This document shows, piece by piece, positions 1-12,575 of a stretch of 64,000 nt of DNA. This DNA comes from Balaenoptera acutorostrata. Taxonomy: Eukaryota; Chordata; Mammalia; Artiodactyla; Balaenopteridae. Position 1 is the stretch's first letter. Each line of letters starts with the position of its first letter. A model generated the notes under the pieces. It saw only the letters and a list, made by a program, of their open reading frames with translations. It was not told where the DNA came from and did no database searches. The DNA lies in NCBI RefSeq assembly GCF_949987535.1, contig NW_026646025.1, forward strand, positions 806,001 to 870,000, written 5' to 3'. The position numbers were made by a program, and so were the translations under genes.

Positions 1-1745
1 GCACTTTTCATCACGATGTTCCATGAATACTTTCATCACATTGCTCCATGACCATTGTCATCACAATAGTCCATACCCTTGTCAACACAATGCTGCATAA
101 TCCCTGTCATCACAATTCTCCATGACTGCTGTCATCACAATAATCCAGGACAATTTTCATCACAGTGCTTCATGCCCCAAGTCATCACAGTGCTCCACGA
201 TACCTTTCATCACAATTCCAAGATGATCAATGGCATCACAATGCCCCATGACACTTGTCATCACAATTCGCTATGACCCTTGTCATCACAATACTCGATG
301 AACCGTGTCATCACAGTGTTCCAGGACACATGTCATCACAATGATCCATGCCTACTTCCATCACAATGCTCCAATACCGCTGTCATCACAATGCTCCATG
401 GCCCCTGTTATCATATTGCTCCATGATCTCTTTCATCACAATGCTCCATGACCACTGTCATCACCATGCCTCATAACGGCTCTCATCTCAATGCTCCATG
501 GCCCCTTTCATCACAATGCTCCATGAACCCTGTCATCACAATGTACCCTGCCCTTTTCATCACAAAGCTCCGTGGGCCCTGTCATCACAATGCTCCATGC
601 CCTTGTCATCAAAATGCTCCAGAACTCTTGTCATCATAATGCTCCATGCCAATGTCATCAAAATGCCCCATGACACTTGTCATCACAATGCTCCATGGCC
701 TTTGTCATCACAATGTTCCATGGACCCTGTCATCACAGTGCTCCATGATACCTTTCATCGCAAATCTAGATGACCACTGTCATCACAATGCCCCATGACA
801 GATGTCATCACAATTCGCCATGGTCCTTGTCATCACAATGCTCCATGAACCGTGTCATCACAAGGTTCCAGGACACTTGTCATCACAATGATCCAAGATC
901 ACATTCATCACAGTTCTCCATGAACCCTGTCATCTCAATGCTCCAAAGCCTTTGTATTCACAATGCTCCATGGCCCCTGTAATCATAGTGCTCCATGACC
1001 CTTTTCATCACAATGCTCCAAGACCGCTCTCAACACAATGCCCCATGACGCCTGACATCACAAATATCCATAGCGTCTCTTACCAAAAAGCTCCATGTTC
1101 ACTGTCAGCAGAATGTTCCATGACACTTTTCGTCACAATACTGCATGACCACTGTCATCACAGAGTTCTCTGCCCATATTATCGCAATGTTCCTTGTCAC
1201 CTTTAATCAAAATGCTCCATGCCCTTTCATCACAATGCTCCAGAAATCTTTTTCATCGCAATGTTCCTTGACTGTGTCATCACAATGCTCCATGGCCGTC
1301 ATCAGCACAATGCTCCAGAATTCTTGTCATCACAATGTTCCATGACCGTGTCATCACAATGCTCCATGGCCCTTGTCATCACAATGCTCCGGAATTCTTC
1401 TCATCACATTGTTCCATGACCGTGTCATCACAATGCTCCATGGCCCTTTTCAGCACAATGCTCCAGAATTCCTGTCATCACAATGTTCCATGACCGTGTC
1501 ATCACAATGCTCCATGGCCCTTGTCATCACAATGCTCCAGAATTCTTGTCATCACGATGTTCCATACCGTGTCATCACAATGCTCCATGGCCATTGTCAT
1601 CACAATGCTCCAGAATTCTTGTCATCACAATGATCCATAGCCGTGTCATCACAATGCTCCATGGCCCTTGTCATCATAATTCTCCAGAATTCATGTCATC
1701 CCAATGTTCCATGACCGTATCATCACAATGCTCCATGGCCCTTTT

Positions 1746-3225
1746 CAGCACAATGCTCCAGAATTCTTCTCATCACAATGTTCCATGACCGTGTCATCAC
1801 AATGCTCCATGGCCCTTGTCATCACAATGCTCCAGAATTCTTGTCATCACAATGTTCCATGACCGTGTCATCACAATGCTCCATGGCCCTTGTCATCACA
1901 ATGCTCCAGAATTCTTGTCATCACAATGTTCCATGGCCCTGTCATCACAATGCTCCATGGCCCTTGTCATCATAATGCTCCAGAATTCTTGTCATCACAA
2001 TGTTCCATGACCGTGTCATCACAATGCTCCATGGCCCTTGTCAGCACAATGCTACAGAATTCTTTTCATCACAATGTTCCATGGCCGTGTCATCACAATG
2101 CTCCATGGACCTTGTCATGACAATGCTCCAGAATTCTTCTCATCATAATGTTCCATGACCGCGTCATCACAATGCTCCATGGCCATTGTTATCACAATGC
2201 TCCAGAATTCTTCTCATCACAATGTTCCATGGCCGTGTCATCACAATGCTCCATGGCCCTTGTCATCATAATGCTCCTGAATTCTTGTCATTACTATATT
2301 CCATGAACGTGTCATCACAATGCTCTATGGCGCTTGTCATCAGAATGCTCCAGAATTCTTGTCATCACAATGTTCCATGACCGTGTCATCACAATGCTCC
2401 GTCGCCTTTGTCATCAGTATGCTCCAGAATTCTTGTCATCACAATGTTCCATGACCATGTCATCACAATGCTCCATGGCCCTTGTCAGCACAATGCTCCA
2501 GAATTCTTCTCATCACAATGTTCCATGACCGTGTCATCACAATGCTCCATGGCCCTTGTCATCACAATGCTCCAGAATTCTTGTCATCACAATGTTCCAT
2601 GACCGTGTCATCACAATGCTCCATGGCCCTTGTCATCACAATGCTCCAGAATTCTTGTCATCACAATGTTCCATGGCCCTGTCATCACAATGCTCCATGG
2701 CCCTTGTCATCATAATGCTCCAGAATTCTTGTCATCACAATGTTCCATGACCGTGTCATCACAATGCTCCATGGCCCTTGTCAGCACAATGCTCCAGAAT
2801 TCTTGTCATCACAATGTTCCATGGCCGTGTCATCACAATGCTCCATGGCCCTTGTCATGACAATGGTCCAGAATTCTTCTCATCATAATGTTCCATGACC
2901 GCGTCATCACAATGCTCCATGGCCATTGTTATCACAATGCTCCACAATTCTTCTCATCACAATGTTCCATGGCCGTGTCATCACAATGCTCCATGGCCCT
3001 TGTCATCATAATGCTCCTGAATTCTTGTCATTACTATATTCCATGAACGTGTCATCACAATGCTCTATGGCGCTTGTCATCAGAATGCTCCAGAATTCTT
3101 GTCATCACAATGTTCCATGACCGTGTCATCACAATGCTCCGTCGCCTTTGTCATCAGAATGCTCCAGAATTCTTTTCATCACAATGTTCCATGACCATGT
3201 CATCACAATGCTCCATGGCCCTTGT
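1746..3225 (+). repeat. 740-bp (ten-trimer) tandem duplication inside domain B of unit 1a
   Basis: The rare CAGCAC version of the monomer core recurs at 1746, 2486 and 3226, exactly 740 bp apart, and the marker trimers between them follow the same order in both copies. These markers are the GGCCCTGTC variant, TTGTTATCAC, the ATTACTATATTCC trimer, the CCGTCGCC trimer and the GACCATGTC trimer. The copies differ at a handful of positions, for example CTACAG at about 2051 against CTCCAG at about 2791, AGTATGC at about 2416 against AGAATGC at about 3156, and CCACAATTC at about 2942 against CCAGAATTC at about 2202. 740 is exactly ten 74-bp trimers, so the duplication is in register. Confidence 0.9.
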
Positions 3226-3228
3226 CAG

Positions 3229-3240
3229 CACAATGCTCCA
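3229..3240 (+). other. Fusion junction between two higher-order units (12-bp shared sequence)
   Basis: Left of the junction the sequence is late domain B (GACCATG trimer, then CTTGTCAGCAC). Right of it the sequence equals window position 524 onward, that is mid domain A, with a constant shift of 2717 bp. Both parents share CACAATGCTCCA at the crossover, so the exchange kept the monomer phase. The product lacks the end of B, a whole domain C and the first 523 bp of a domain A. Confidence 0.9.
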
Positions 3241-5538
3241 TGAACCCTGTCATCACAATGTACCCTGCCCTTTTCATCACAAAGCTCCGTGGGCCCTGTC
3301 ATCACAATGCTCCATGCCCTTGTCATCAAAATGCTCCAGAACTCTTGTCATCATAATGCTCCATGCCAATGTCATCAAAATGCCCCATGACACTTGTCAT
3401 CACAATGCTCCATGGCCTTTGTCATCACAATGTTCCATGGCCCCTGTCATCACAGTGCTCCATGATACCTTTCATCGCAAATCTAGATGACCACTGTCAT
3501 CACAATGCCCCATGACAGATGTCATCACAATTCGCCATGGTCCTTGTCATCACAATGCTCCATGAACCGTGTCATCACAAGGTTCCAGGACACTTGTCAT
3601 CACAATGATCCAAGATCACATTCATCACAGTGCTCCATGAACCCTGTCATCTCAATGCTCCAAAGCCTTTGTATTCACAATGCTCCATGGCCCCTGTAAT
3701 CATAGTGCTCCATGACCCTTTTCATCACAATGCTCCAAGACCGCTCTCAACACAATGCCCCATGACGCCTGACATCACAAATCTCCATAGCCTCTCTTAC
3801 CAAAAAGCTCCATGTTCGCTGTCAGCAGAATGTTCCATGACACTTTTCGTCACAATACTGCATGACCACTGTCATCACAGAGTTCTCTGCCCATATTATC
3901 GCAATGTTCCTTGTCACCTTTAATCAAAATGCTCCATGCCCTTTCATCACAATGCTCCAGAAATCTTTTTCATCGCAATGTTCCTTGACTGTGTCATCAC
4001 AATGCTCCATGGCCGTCATCAGCACAATGCTCCAGAATTCTTGTCATCACAATGTTGCATGACCGTGTCATCACAATGCTCCATGGCCCTTGTCATCACA
4101 ATGCTCCGGAATTCTTCTCATCACATTGTTCCATGACCGTGTCATCACAATGCTCCATGGCCCTTTTCAGCACAATGCTCCAGAATTCCTGTCATCACAA
4201 TGTTCCATGACCGTGTCATCACAATGCTCCATGGCCCTTGTCATCACAATGCTCCAGAATTCTTGTCATCACGATGTTCCATACCGTGTCATCACAATGC
4301 TCCATGGCCATTGTCATCACAATGCTCCAGAATTCTTGTCATCACAATGATCCATGGCCGTGTCATCACAATGCTCCATGGCCCTTGTCATCATAATTCT
4401 CCAGAATTCATGTCATCACAATGTTCCATGACCGTATCATCACAATGCTCCATGGCCCTTGTCATCACAATGCTCCAGAATTCTTGTCATCACAATGTTC
4501 CATGACCGTGTCATCACAATGCTCCATGGCCCTTGTCATCACAATGCTCCAGAATTCTTGTCATCACAATGTTCCATGGCCCTGTCATCACAATGCTCCA
4601 TGGCCCTTGTCATCATAATGCTCCAGAATTCTTGTCATCACAATGTTCCATGACCGTGTCATCACAATGCTCCATGGCCCTTGTCAGCACAATGCTCCAG
4701 AATTCTTGTCATCACAATGTTCCATGGCCGTGTCATCACAATGCTCCATGGCCCTTGTCATGACAATGCTCCAGAATTCTTCTCATCATAATGATCCATG
4801 ACCGCGTCATCACAATGCTCCATGGCCATTGTTATCACAATGCTCCAGAATTCTTCTCATCACAATGTTCCATGGCCGTGTCATCACAATGCTCCATGGC
4901 CCTTGTCATCATAATGCTCCTGAATTCTTGTCATTACTATATTCCATGAACGTGTCATCACAATGCTCTATGGCGCTTGTCATCAGAATGCTCCAGAATT
5001 CTTGTCATCACAATGTTCCATGACCGTGTCATCACAATGCTCCGTCGCCTTTGTCATCAGAATGCTCCAGAATTCTTGTCATCACAATGTTCCATGACCA
5101 TGTCATCACAATGCTCCATGGCCCTTGTCAGCACAATGCTCCAGAATTCTTGTCATCACAATGTTCCATGACCGTGTCATCACAATGTTACATGACCCTG
5201 GTCATCACAGTTCTCCATGACCTTTGTCATCACAATGCTCTATGTTGCTTTTCATCACAATTCTCAATGACCACTTTAATCACTCTGCTCGCTGACCATT
5301 TTCATCATATTTCTCTAGTGTCATTACAATACCCCATGGCCCCTTTCTTCACAATGCTCCATGATGCCTGTCATCACAATGCTCCATGGCTTTTGTTATC
5401 ACAATGCTCCAGGACCAGTTTCATCACAATTCTCCATCCCCTTTGTCATCATGGTGCACAATGAAACCTTTCATTAAAATGCTCCGTGACACTAGTCATC
5501 ACAATACTCCATGGCCTTTATCGTCACAATGTTCCCAT
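3241..5538 (+). repeat. Unit 1b: higher-order unit truncated at its 5' end
   Basis: It begins inside domain A (equivalent to unit position 524). The rest of A runs to 4030, domain B is 4031-5186 and domain C is 5187-5538. Its 2298 bp equal the 2821-bp unit at 28907 minus exactly 523 bp, and landmarks in the two lie 26,189 bp apart without drift. Both carry TATGTTGCTTTTC in domain C (about 5231 and 31431), where most units have TATGTCGC. This unit therefore belongs to the same sublineage as the unit at 28907. Confidence 0.92.
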
Positions 5539-8064
5539 GCACTTTTCATCACGATGTTCCATGAATACTTTCATCACATTGCTCCATGACCATTGTCATC
5601 ACAATAGTCCATACCCTTGTCAACACAATGCTGCATAATCCCTGTCATCACAATTCTCCATGACTGCTGTCATCACAATAAACCAGGACAATTTTCATCA
5701 CAGTGCTTCATGCCCCAAGTCATCACGGTGCTCCACGATACCTTTCATCACAATTCCTAGATGATCAATGTCATCACAATGCCCCATGACACTTGTCATC
5801 ACAATTCGCTATGACCCTTGTCATCACAATACTCGATGAACCGTGTCATCACAGTGTTCCAGGACACATGTCATCACAATGATCCATGTCTACTTCCATC
5901 ACAATGCTCCAATACCCCTGTCATCACAATGCTCCATGGCCCCTGTTATCATATTGCTCCATGATCTCTTTCATCACAATGCTCCATGACCACTGTCATC
6001 ACCATGCCTCATAACGGCTCTCATCTCAATGATCCATGGCCCCTTTCATCACAGTGCTCCATGAACCCTGTCATCACAATGTACCCTGCCCTTTTCATCA
6101 CAAAGCTCCGTGGGCCCTGTCATCACAATGCTCCATGCCCTTGTCATCAAAATGCTCCAGAACTCTTGTCATCATAATGCTCCATGCCAATGTCATCAAA
6201 ATGCCCCATGACACTTGTCATCACAATGCTCCATGGCCTTTGTCATCACAATGTTCCATGGCCCCTGTCATCACAGTGCTCCATGATACCTTTCATCGCA
6301 AATCTAGATGACCACTGTCATCACAATGCCCCATGACAGATGTCATCACAATTCGCCATGGTCCTTGTCATCACAATGCTCCATGAACCGTGTCATCACA
6401 AGGTTCCAGGACACTTGTCATCACAATGATCCAAGATCACATTCATCACAGTGCTCCATGAACCCTGTCATCTCTATGCTCCAAAGCCTTTGTATTCACA
6501 ATGCTCCATGGCCCCTGTAATCATAGTGCTCCATGACCCTTTTCATCACAATGCTCCAAGACCGCTCTCAACACAATGCCCCATGACGCCTGACATCACA
6601 AATCTCCATAGCATCTCTTACCAAAAAGCTCCATGTTCGCTGTCAGCAGAATGTTCCATGACACTTTTCGTCACAATACTGCATGACCACTGTCATCACA
6701 GAGTTCTCTGCCCATATTATCGCAATGTTCCTTGTCACCTTTAATCAAAATGCTCCATGCCCTTTCATCACAATGCTCCAGAAATCTTTTTCATCGCAAT
6801 GTTCCTTGACTGTGTCATCACAATGCTCCATGGCCGTCATCAGCACAATGCTCCAGAATTCTTGTCATCACAATGTTCCATGACCGTGTCATCACAATGC
6901 TCCATGGCCCTTGTCATCACAATGCTCCGGAATTCTTCTCATCACAATGTTCCATGACCGTATCATCACAATGCTCCATGGCCCTTGTCATCACAATGCT
7001 CCAGAATTCTTGTCATCACAATGTTCCATGACCGTGTCATCACAATGCTCCATGGCCCTTGTCATCACAATGCTCCAGAATTCTTGTCATCACAATGTTC
7101 CATGGCCCTGTCATCACAATGCTCCATGGCCCTTGTCATCATAATGCTCCAGAATTCTTGTCATCACAATGTTCCATGACCGTGTCATCACAATGCTCCA
7201 TGGCCCTTGTCAGCACAATGCTCCAGAATTCTTGTCATCACAATGTTCCATGGCCGTGTCATCACAATGCTCCATGGCCCTTGTCATGACAATGCTCCAG
7301 AATTCTTCTCATCATAATGATCCATGACCGCGTCATCACAATGCTCCATGGCCATTGTTATCACAATGCTCCAGAATTCTTCTCATCACAATGTTCCATG
7401 GCCGTGTCATCACAATGCTCCATGGCCCTTGTCATCATAATGCTCCTGAATTCTTGTCATTACTATATTCCATGAACGTGTCATCACAATGCTCTATGGC
7501 GCTTGTCATCAGAATGCTCCAGAATTCTTGTCATCACAATGTTCCATGACCGTGTCATCACAATGCTCCATCGCCTTTGTCATCAGAATGCTCCAGAATT
7601 CTTGTCATCACAATGTTCCATGACCATGTCATCACAATGCTCCATGGCCCTTGTCAGCAGAATGCTCCAGAATTCTTGTCATCACAATGTTCCATGACCG
7701 TGTCATCACAATGTTACATGAACCTGGTCATCACAGTTCTCCATGACCTTTGTCATCACAATGCTCTATGTCGCTTTTCATCACAATTCTCAATGACCAC
7801 TTTAATAACTATGCTCGCTGACCATTTTCATCATATTTCTCTAGTGTCATTACAATACCCCATGGCCCCTTTCTTCACAATGCTCCATGATGCCTGTCAT
7901 CACAATGCTCCATGGCTTTTGTTATCACAATGCTCCAGGACCAGTTTCATCACAATTCTCCATCCCCTTTGTCATCATGGTGCACAATGAAACCTTTCAT
8001 TAAAATGCTCCATGACACTAGTCATCACAATACTCCATGGCCTTTATCGTCACAATGCTCCAAG
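5539..8064 (+). repeat. Unit 2 (2526 bp, type Y)
   Basis: A 5539-6851, B 6852-7712 (861 bp, one of the short B arrays), C 7713-8064. It has the same length and B structure as the units at 31728 and 39527, and shares CATCTCTATGCTCC at about 6469 with them. Private changes include TTTAATAACTATG in C (about 7800) and CATGAACCTGG at about 7717, which breaks the once-per-unit palindrome found in other units. CAATAAACCAGG at about 5676 is shared with the unit at 12576. Confidence 0.92.
7000..7073 (+). repeat. Reference copy of the 74-bp trimer of domain B
   Basis: The trimer has a 25-mer starting TCCAGAATTC (7000-7024), a 24-mer starting TCCATGACCGTG (7025-7048) and a 25-mer starting TCCATGGCCCTT (7049-7073). 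The middle monomer is one base short because its variable segment is CCGT before GTCATCAC, and this makes the period 74 rather than 75. Each trimer contains one GAATTC (EcoRI site), one CCATGG (NcoI site) and one CpG (in ACCGTG). The trimer repeats with modest variation through every domain B. Confidence 0.93.
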
Positions 8065-10959
8065 GCACTTTTCATCACGATGTTCCATGAATACTTTCAT
8101 CACATTGCTCCATGACCATTGTCATCACAATAGTCCATACCCTTGTCAACACAATGCTGCATAATCCCTGTCATCACAATTCTCCATGACTGCTGTCATC
8201 ACAATAATCCAGGACAATTTTCATCACAGTGCTTCATGCCCCAAGTCATCACAGTGCTCCACGATACCTTTCATCACAATTCCTAGATGATCAATGTCAT
8301 CACAATGCCCCATGACACTTGTCATCACAATTCGCTATGACCCTTGTCATCACAATACTCGATGAACCGTGTCATCACAGTGTTCCAGGACACATGTCAT
8401 CACAATGATCCATGTCTACTTCCATCACAATGCTCCAATACCCCTGTCATCACAATGCTCCATGGCCCCTGTTATCATATTGCTCCATGATCTCTTTCAT
8501 CACAATGCTCCATGACCACTATCATCACCATGCCTCATAACGGCTCTCATCTCAATGCTCCATGGCCCCTTTCATCACAATGCTCCATGAACCCTGTCAT
8601 CACAATGTACCCTGCCCTTTTCATCACAAAGCTCCGTGGGCCCTGTCATCACAATGCTCCATGCCCTTGTCATCAAAATGCTCCAGAACTCTTGTCATCA
8701 TAATGCTCCATGCCAATGTCATCAAAATGCCCCATGACACTTGTCATCACAATGCTCCATGGCCTTTGTCATCACAATGTTCCATGGCCCCTGTCATCAC
8801 AGTGCTCCATGATACCTTTCATCACAAATCTAGATGACCACTGTCATCACAATGCCCCATGACAGATGTCATCACAATTCGCCATGGTCCTTGTCATCAC
8901 AATGCTCCATGAACCGTGTCATCACAAGGTTCCAGGACACTTGTCAACACAATGATCCAAGATCATATTCATCACAGTGCTCCATGAACCCTGTCATCTC
9001 TATGCTCCAAAGCCTTTGTATTCACAATGCTCCATGGCCCCTGTAATCATAGTGCTCCATGACCCTTTTCATCACAATGCTCCAAGACCGCTCTCAACAC
9101 AATGCCCCATGACGCCTGACATCACAAATCTCCATAGCCTCTCTTACCAAAAAGCTCCATGTTCGCTGTCAGCAGAATGTTCCATGACACTTTTCGTCAC
9201 AATACTGCATGACCACTGTCATCACAGAGTTCTCTGCCCATATTATCACAATGTTCCTTGTCACCTTTAATCAAAATGCTCCATGCCCTTTCATCACAAT
9301 GCTCCAGAAATCTGTTTCATCGCAATGTTCCTTGACTGTGTCATCACAATGCTCCATGGCCGTCATCAGCACAATGCTCCAGAATTCTTCTCATCACAAT
9401 GTTCCATGACCGTGTCATCACAATCCTCCATGGCCCTTGTCATCACAATGCTCCGAAATTCTTCTCATCACATTGTTCCATGACCGTGTCATCACAATGC
9501 TCCATGGCCCTTTTCAGCACAATGCTCCAGAATTCCTGTCATCACAATGTTCCATGACCGTGTCATCACAATGCTCCATGGCCCTTGTCATCACAATGCT
9601 CCAGAATTCTTGTCATCACGATGTTCCATACCGTGTCATCACAATGCTCCATGGCCATTGTCATCACAATGCTCCAGAATTCTTGTCATCACAATGATCC
9701 ATGGCCGTGTCATCACAATGCTCCATGGCCCTTGTCATCATAATTCTCCAGAATTCATGTCATCACAATGTTCCATGACCGTATCATCACAATGCTCCAT
9801 GGCCCTTGTCAGCACAATGCTCCAGAATTCTTCTCATCATAATGTTCCATGACCGTGTCATCACAATGCTCCATGGCCCTTGTCATCACAATGCTCCAGA
9901 ATTCTTGTCATCACAATGTTCCATGACCGTGTCAACACAATGCTCCATGGCCCTTGTCATCATAATGCTCCAGAATTCTTGTCATCACAATGTTCCATGG
10001 CCCTGTCATCACAATGCTCCATGGCCCTTGTCATCATAATGCTCCAGAATTCTTGTCATCACAATGTTCCATGACCGTGTCATCACAATGCTCCATGGCC
10101 CTTGTCAGCACAATGCTCCAGAATTCTTGTCATCACAATGTTCCATGGCCGTGTCATCACAATGCTCCATGGCCCTTGTCATGACAATGCTCCAGAATTC
10201 TTCTCATCATAATGATCCATGACCGCGTCATCACAATGCTCCATGGCCATTGTTATCACAATGCTCCAGAATTCTTCTCATCACAATGTTCCATGGCCGT
10301 GTCATCACAATGCTCCATGGCCCTTGTCATCATAATGCTCCAGAATTCTTGTCATTACTATATTCCATGAACGTGTCATCACAATGCTCTATGGCGCTTG
10401 TCATTAGAATGCTCCAGAATTCTTGTCATCACAATGTTCCATGATCGTGTCATCACAATGCTCCATCGCCTTTGTCATCAGAATGCTCCAGAATTCTTGT
10501 CATCACAATGTTCCATGACCATGTCATCACAATGCTCCATGGCCCTTGTCAGCACAATGCTCCAGAATTCTTGTCATCACAATGTTCCATGACCGTGTCA
10601 TCACAATGTTACATGACCCTGGTCATCACAGTTCTCCATGACCTTTGTCATCACAATGCTCTATGTCGCTTTTCATCACAATTCTCAATGACCACTTTAA
10701 TCACTATGCTCGCTGACCATTTCCATCATATTTCTCTAGTGTCATTACAATACCCCATGGCCCCTTTCTTCACAATGCTCCATGATGCCTGTCATCACAA
10801 TGCTCCATGGCTTTTGTTATCACAATGCTCCAGGGCCAATTTCATCACAATTCTCCATCCCCTTTGTCATCATGGTGCATAATGAAACCTTTCATTAAAA
10901 TGCTCCATGACACTAGTCATCACAATACTCCATGGCCTTTATCGTCACAATTCTCCCAT
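8065..10959 (+). repeat. Unit 3 (2895 bp, type Z)
   Basis: A 8065-9377, B 9378-10607 (1230 bp), C 10608-10959. Its landmark is preceded by CCAAG rather than CCCAT. Domain C carries CCATTTCCATCATATTT (about 10717) and CCAGGGCCAATTTC (about 10831), both also found in the C domains of the units at 34254 and 42053. That identifies the three as one sublineage whose B arrays have changed length (1230, 935 and 787 bp). Confidence 0.92.
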
Positions 10960-12575
10960 GCACTTTTCATCACGGTGTTCCATGAATACTTTCATCACAT
11001 TGCTCCATGACCATTGTCATCACAATAGTCCATACCCTTGTCAACACAATGCTGCATAATCCCTGTCATCACAATTCTCCATGACTGCTGTCATCACAAT
11101 AATCCAGGACAATTTTCATCACAGTGCTTCATGCCCCCAGTCATCACAGTGCTCCACGATACCTTTCATCACAATTCCTAGATGATCAATGTCAACACAA
11201 TGCCCCATGACACTTGTCATCACAATTCGCTATGACCCTTGTCATCACAATACTCGATGAACCGTGTCATCACAGTGTTCCAGGACACATGTCATCACAA
11301 TGATCCATGTCTACTTCCATCACAATGCTCCAATACCCCTGTCATCACCATGCCTCATAACGGCTCTCATCTCAATGCTCCATGGCCCCTTTCATCACAA
11401 TGCTCCATGAACCCTATCATCACAATGTACCCTGCCCTTTTCATCACAAAGCTCCGTGGGCCCTGTCATCACAATGCTCCATGCCCTTGTCATCAAAATG
11501 CTCCAGAACTCTTGTTATCATAATGCTCCATGCCAATGTCATCAAAATGCCCCATGACACTTGTCATCACAATGCTCCATGGCCTTTGTCATCACAATGT
11601 TCCATGGCCCCTGTCATCACAGTGCTCCATGATACCTTTCATCGCAAATCTAGATGACCACTGTCATCACAATGCCCCATGACAGATGTCATCACAATTC
11701 GCCATGGTCCTTGTCATCACAATGCTCCATGAACCGTGTCATCACAAGGTTCCATGACACTTGTCATCACAATGATCCAAGATCCCATTCATCACAGTTC
11801 TCCATGAACCCTGTCATCTCAATGCTCCAAAGCCTTTGTATTCACAATGCTCCATGGCCCCTGTAATCACAGTGCTCCATGACCCTTTTCATCACAATGC
11901 TCCAAGACCGCTCTCAACACAATGCCCCATGACGCCTGACATCACAAATCTCCATAGCCTCTCTTCCCAAAAAGCTCCATGATCGCTGTCAGCAGAATGT
12001 TCCATGACACTTTTCGTCACAATACTGCAAGGCCACTGTCATCACAGAGTTCTCTGCCCATATCATCACAATGTTCCTTGTCACCTTTAATCACAATGCT
12101 CCATGCCCTTTCATCACAATGCTCCAGAAATCTTTTTCATCGCAATGTTCCTTGACTGTGTCATCACAATGCTCCATGGCCGTCATCAGCACAATGCTCC
12201 AGAATTCTTGTCATCACAATGTTCCATGACCGTGTCATCACAATGCTCCATGGCCCTTGTCATCACAATGCTCCGGAATTCTTCTCATCACATTGTTCCA
12301 TGACCGTGTCATCACAATGCTCCATGGCCCTTTTCAGCACAATGCTCCAGAATTCCTGTCATCACAATGTTCCATGACCGTGTCATCACAATGCTCCATG
12401 ACCCTTGTCATCACAATGCTCCATGGCTTTTGTTATCACAATGCTCCAGGACCAGTTTCATCACAATTCTCCATCCCCTTTGTCATCATGGTGCACAATG
12501 AAACCTTTCATTAAAATGCTCCGTGACACTAGTCATCACAATACTCCATGGCCTTTATCGTCACAATGTTCCCAT
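10960..12575 (+). repeat. Unit 4 (1616 bp, severely contracted, type W)
   Basis: Domain A (10960-12197) lacks 75 bp, three monomers, just before GTCATCACCATGCCTC at 11341. Only about 223 bp of domain B remain (12198 to about 12420), roughly three trimers. The sequence then enters domain C 155 bp before the next landmark, so the first 197 bp of C, including its palindrome, are gone. GATCAATGTCAACAC (about 11185) is shared with the units at 36854 and 44480. The 75-bp deletion and CACGGTGTTCC are shared with the unit at 23192. Confidence 0.9.
12392..12425 (+). other. Deletion junction joining early domain B to late domain C
   Basis: The sequence passes from an ordinary trimer through a hybrid monomer (CCATGACCCTTGTCATCAC) into CCATGGCTTTTGTTATCAC, which elsewhere lies 155 bp upstream of the unit landmark. 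The exact crossover cannot be placed because the monomer core is common to both sides. Phase is preserved, as expected for recombination between misaligned monomers. Confidence 0.8.

Larger units (their letters stand above)
1..3240 (+). repeat. Unit 1a: higher-order unit truncated at its 3' end by fusion
   Basis: Domain A occupies 1-1313 and starts exactly on the unit landmark. Domain B starts at 1314 and is unusually long because a 740-bp segment is present twice (1746-2485 and 2486-3225). The unit then stops: after the GTCAGCAC monomer near 3226 the sequence jumps into the middle of another domain A, so the last trimer of B and all of domain C are absent. In domain A it shares GATCAATGGCATCAC (about 225) with the unit starting at 28907, where most other units have GATCAATGTCATCAC. 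It differs by AAGATGATC instead of CTAGATGATC just before that. Confidence 0.93.
5539..12575 (+). repeat. Y-Z-W three-unit block, copy 1
   Basis: Units 2, 3 and 4 correspond in order to units 12-13-14 and 15-16-17. From about 3241 to about 9400 every landmark lies exactly 26,189 bp before its partner. The offset then changes to 25,894 and 25,969 where domain B and the 75-bp deletion differ. This copy ends with the contracted unit 4. Confidence 0.85.
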
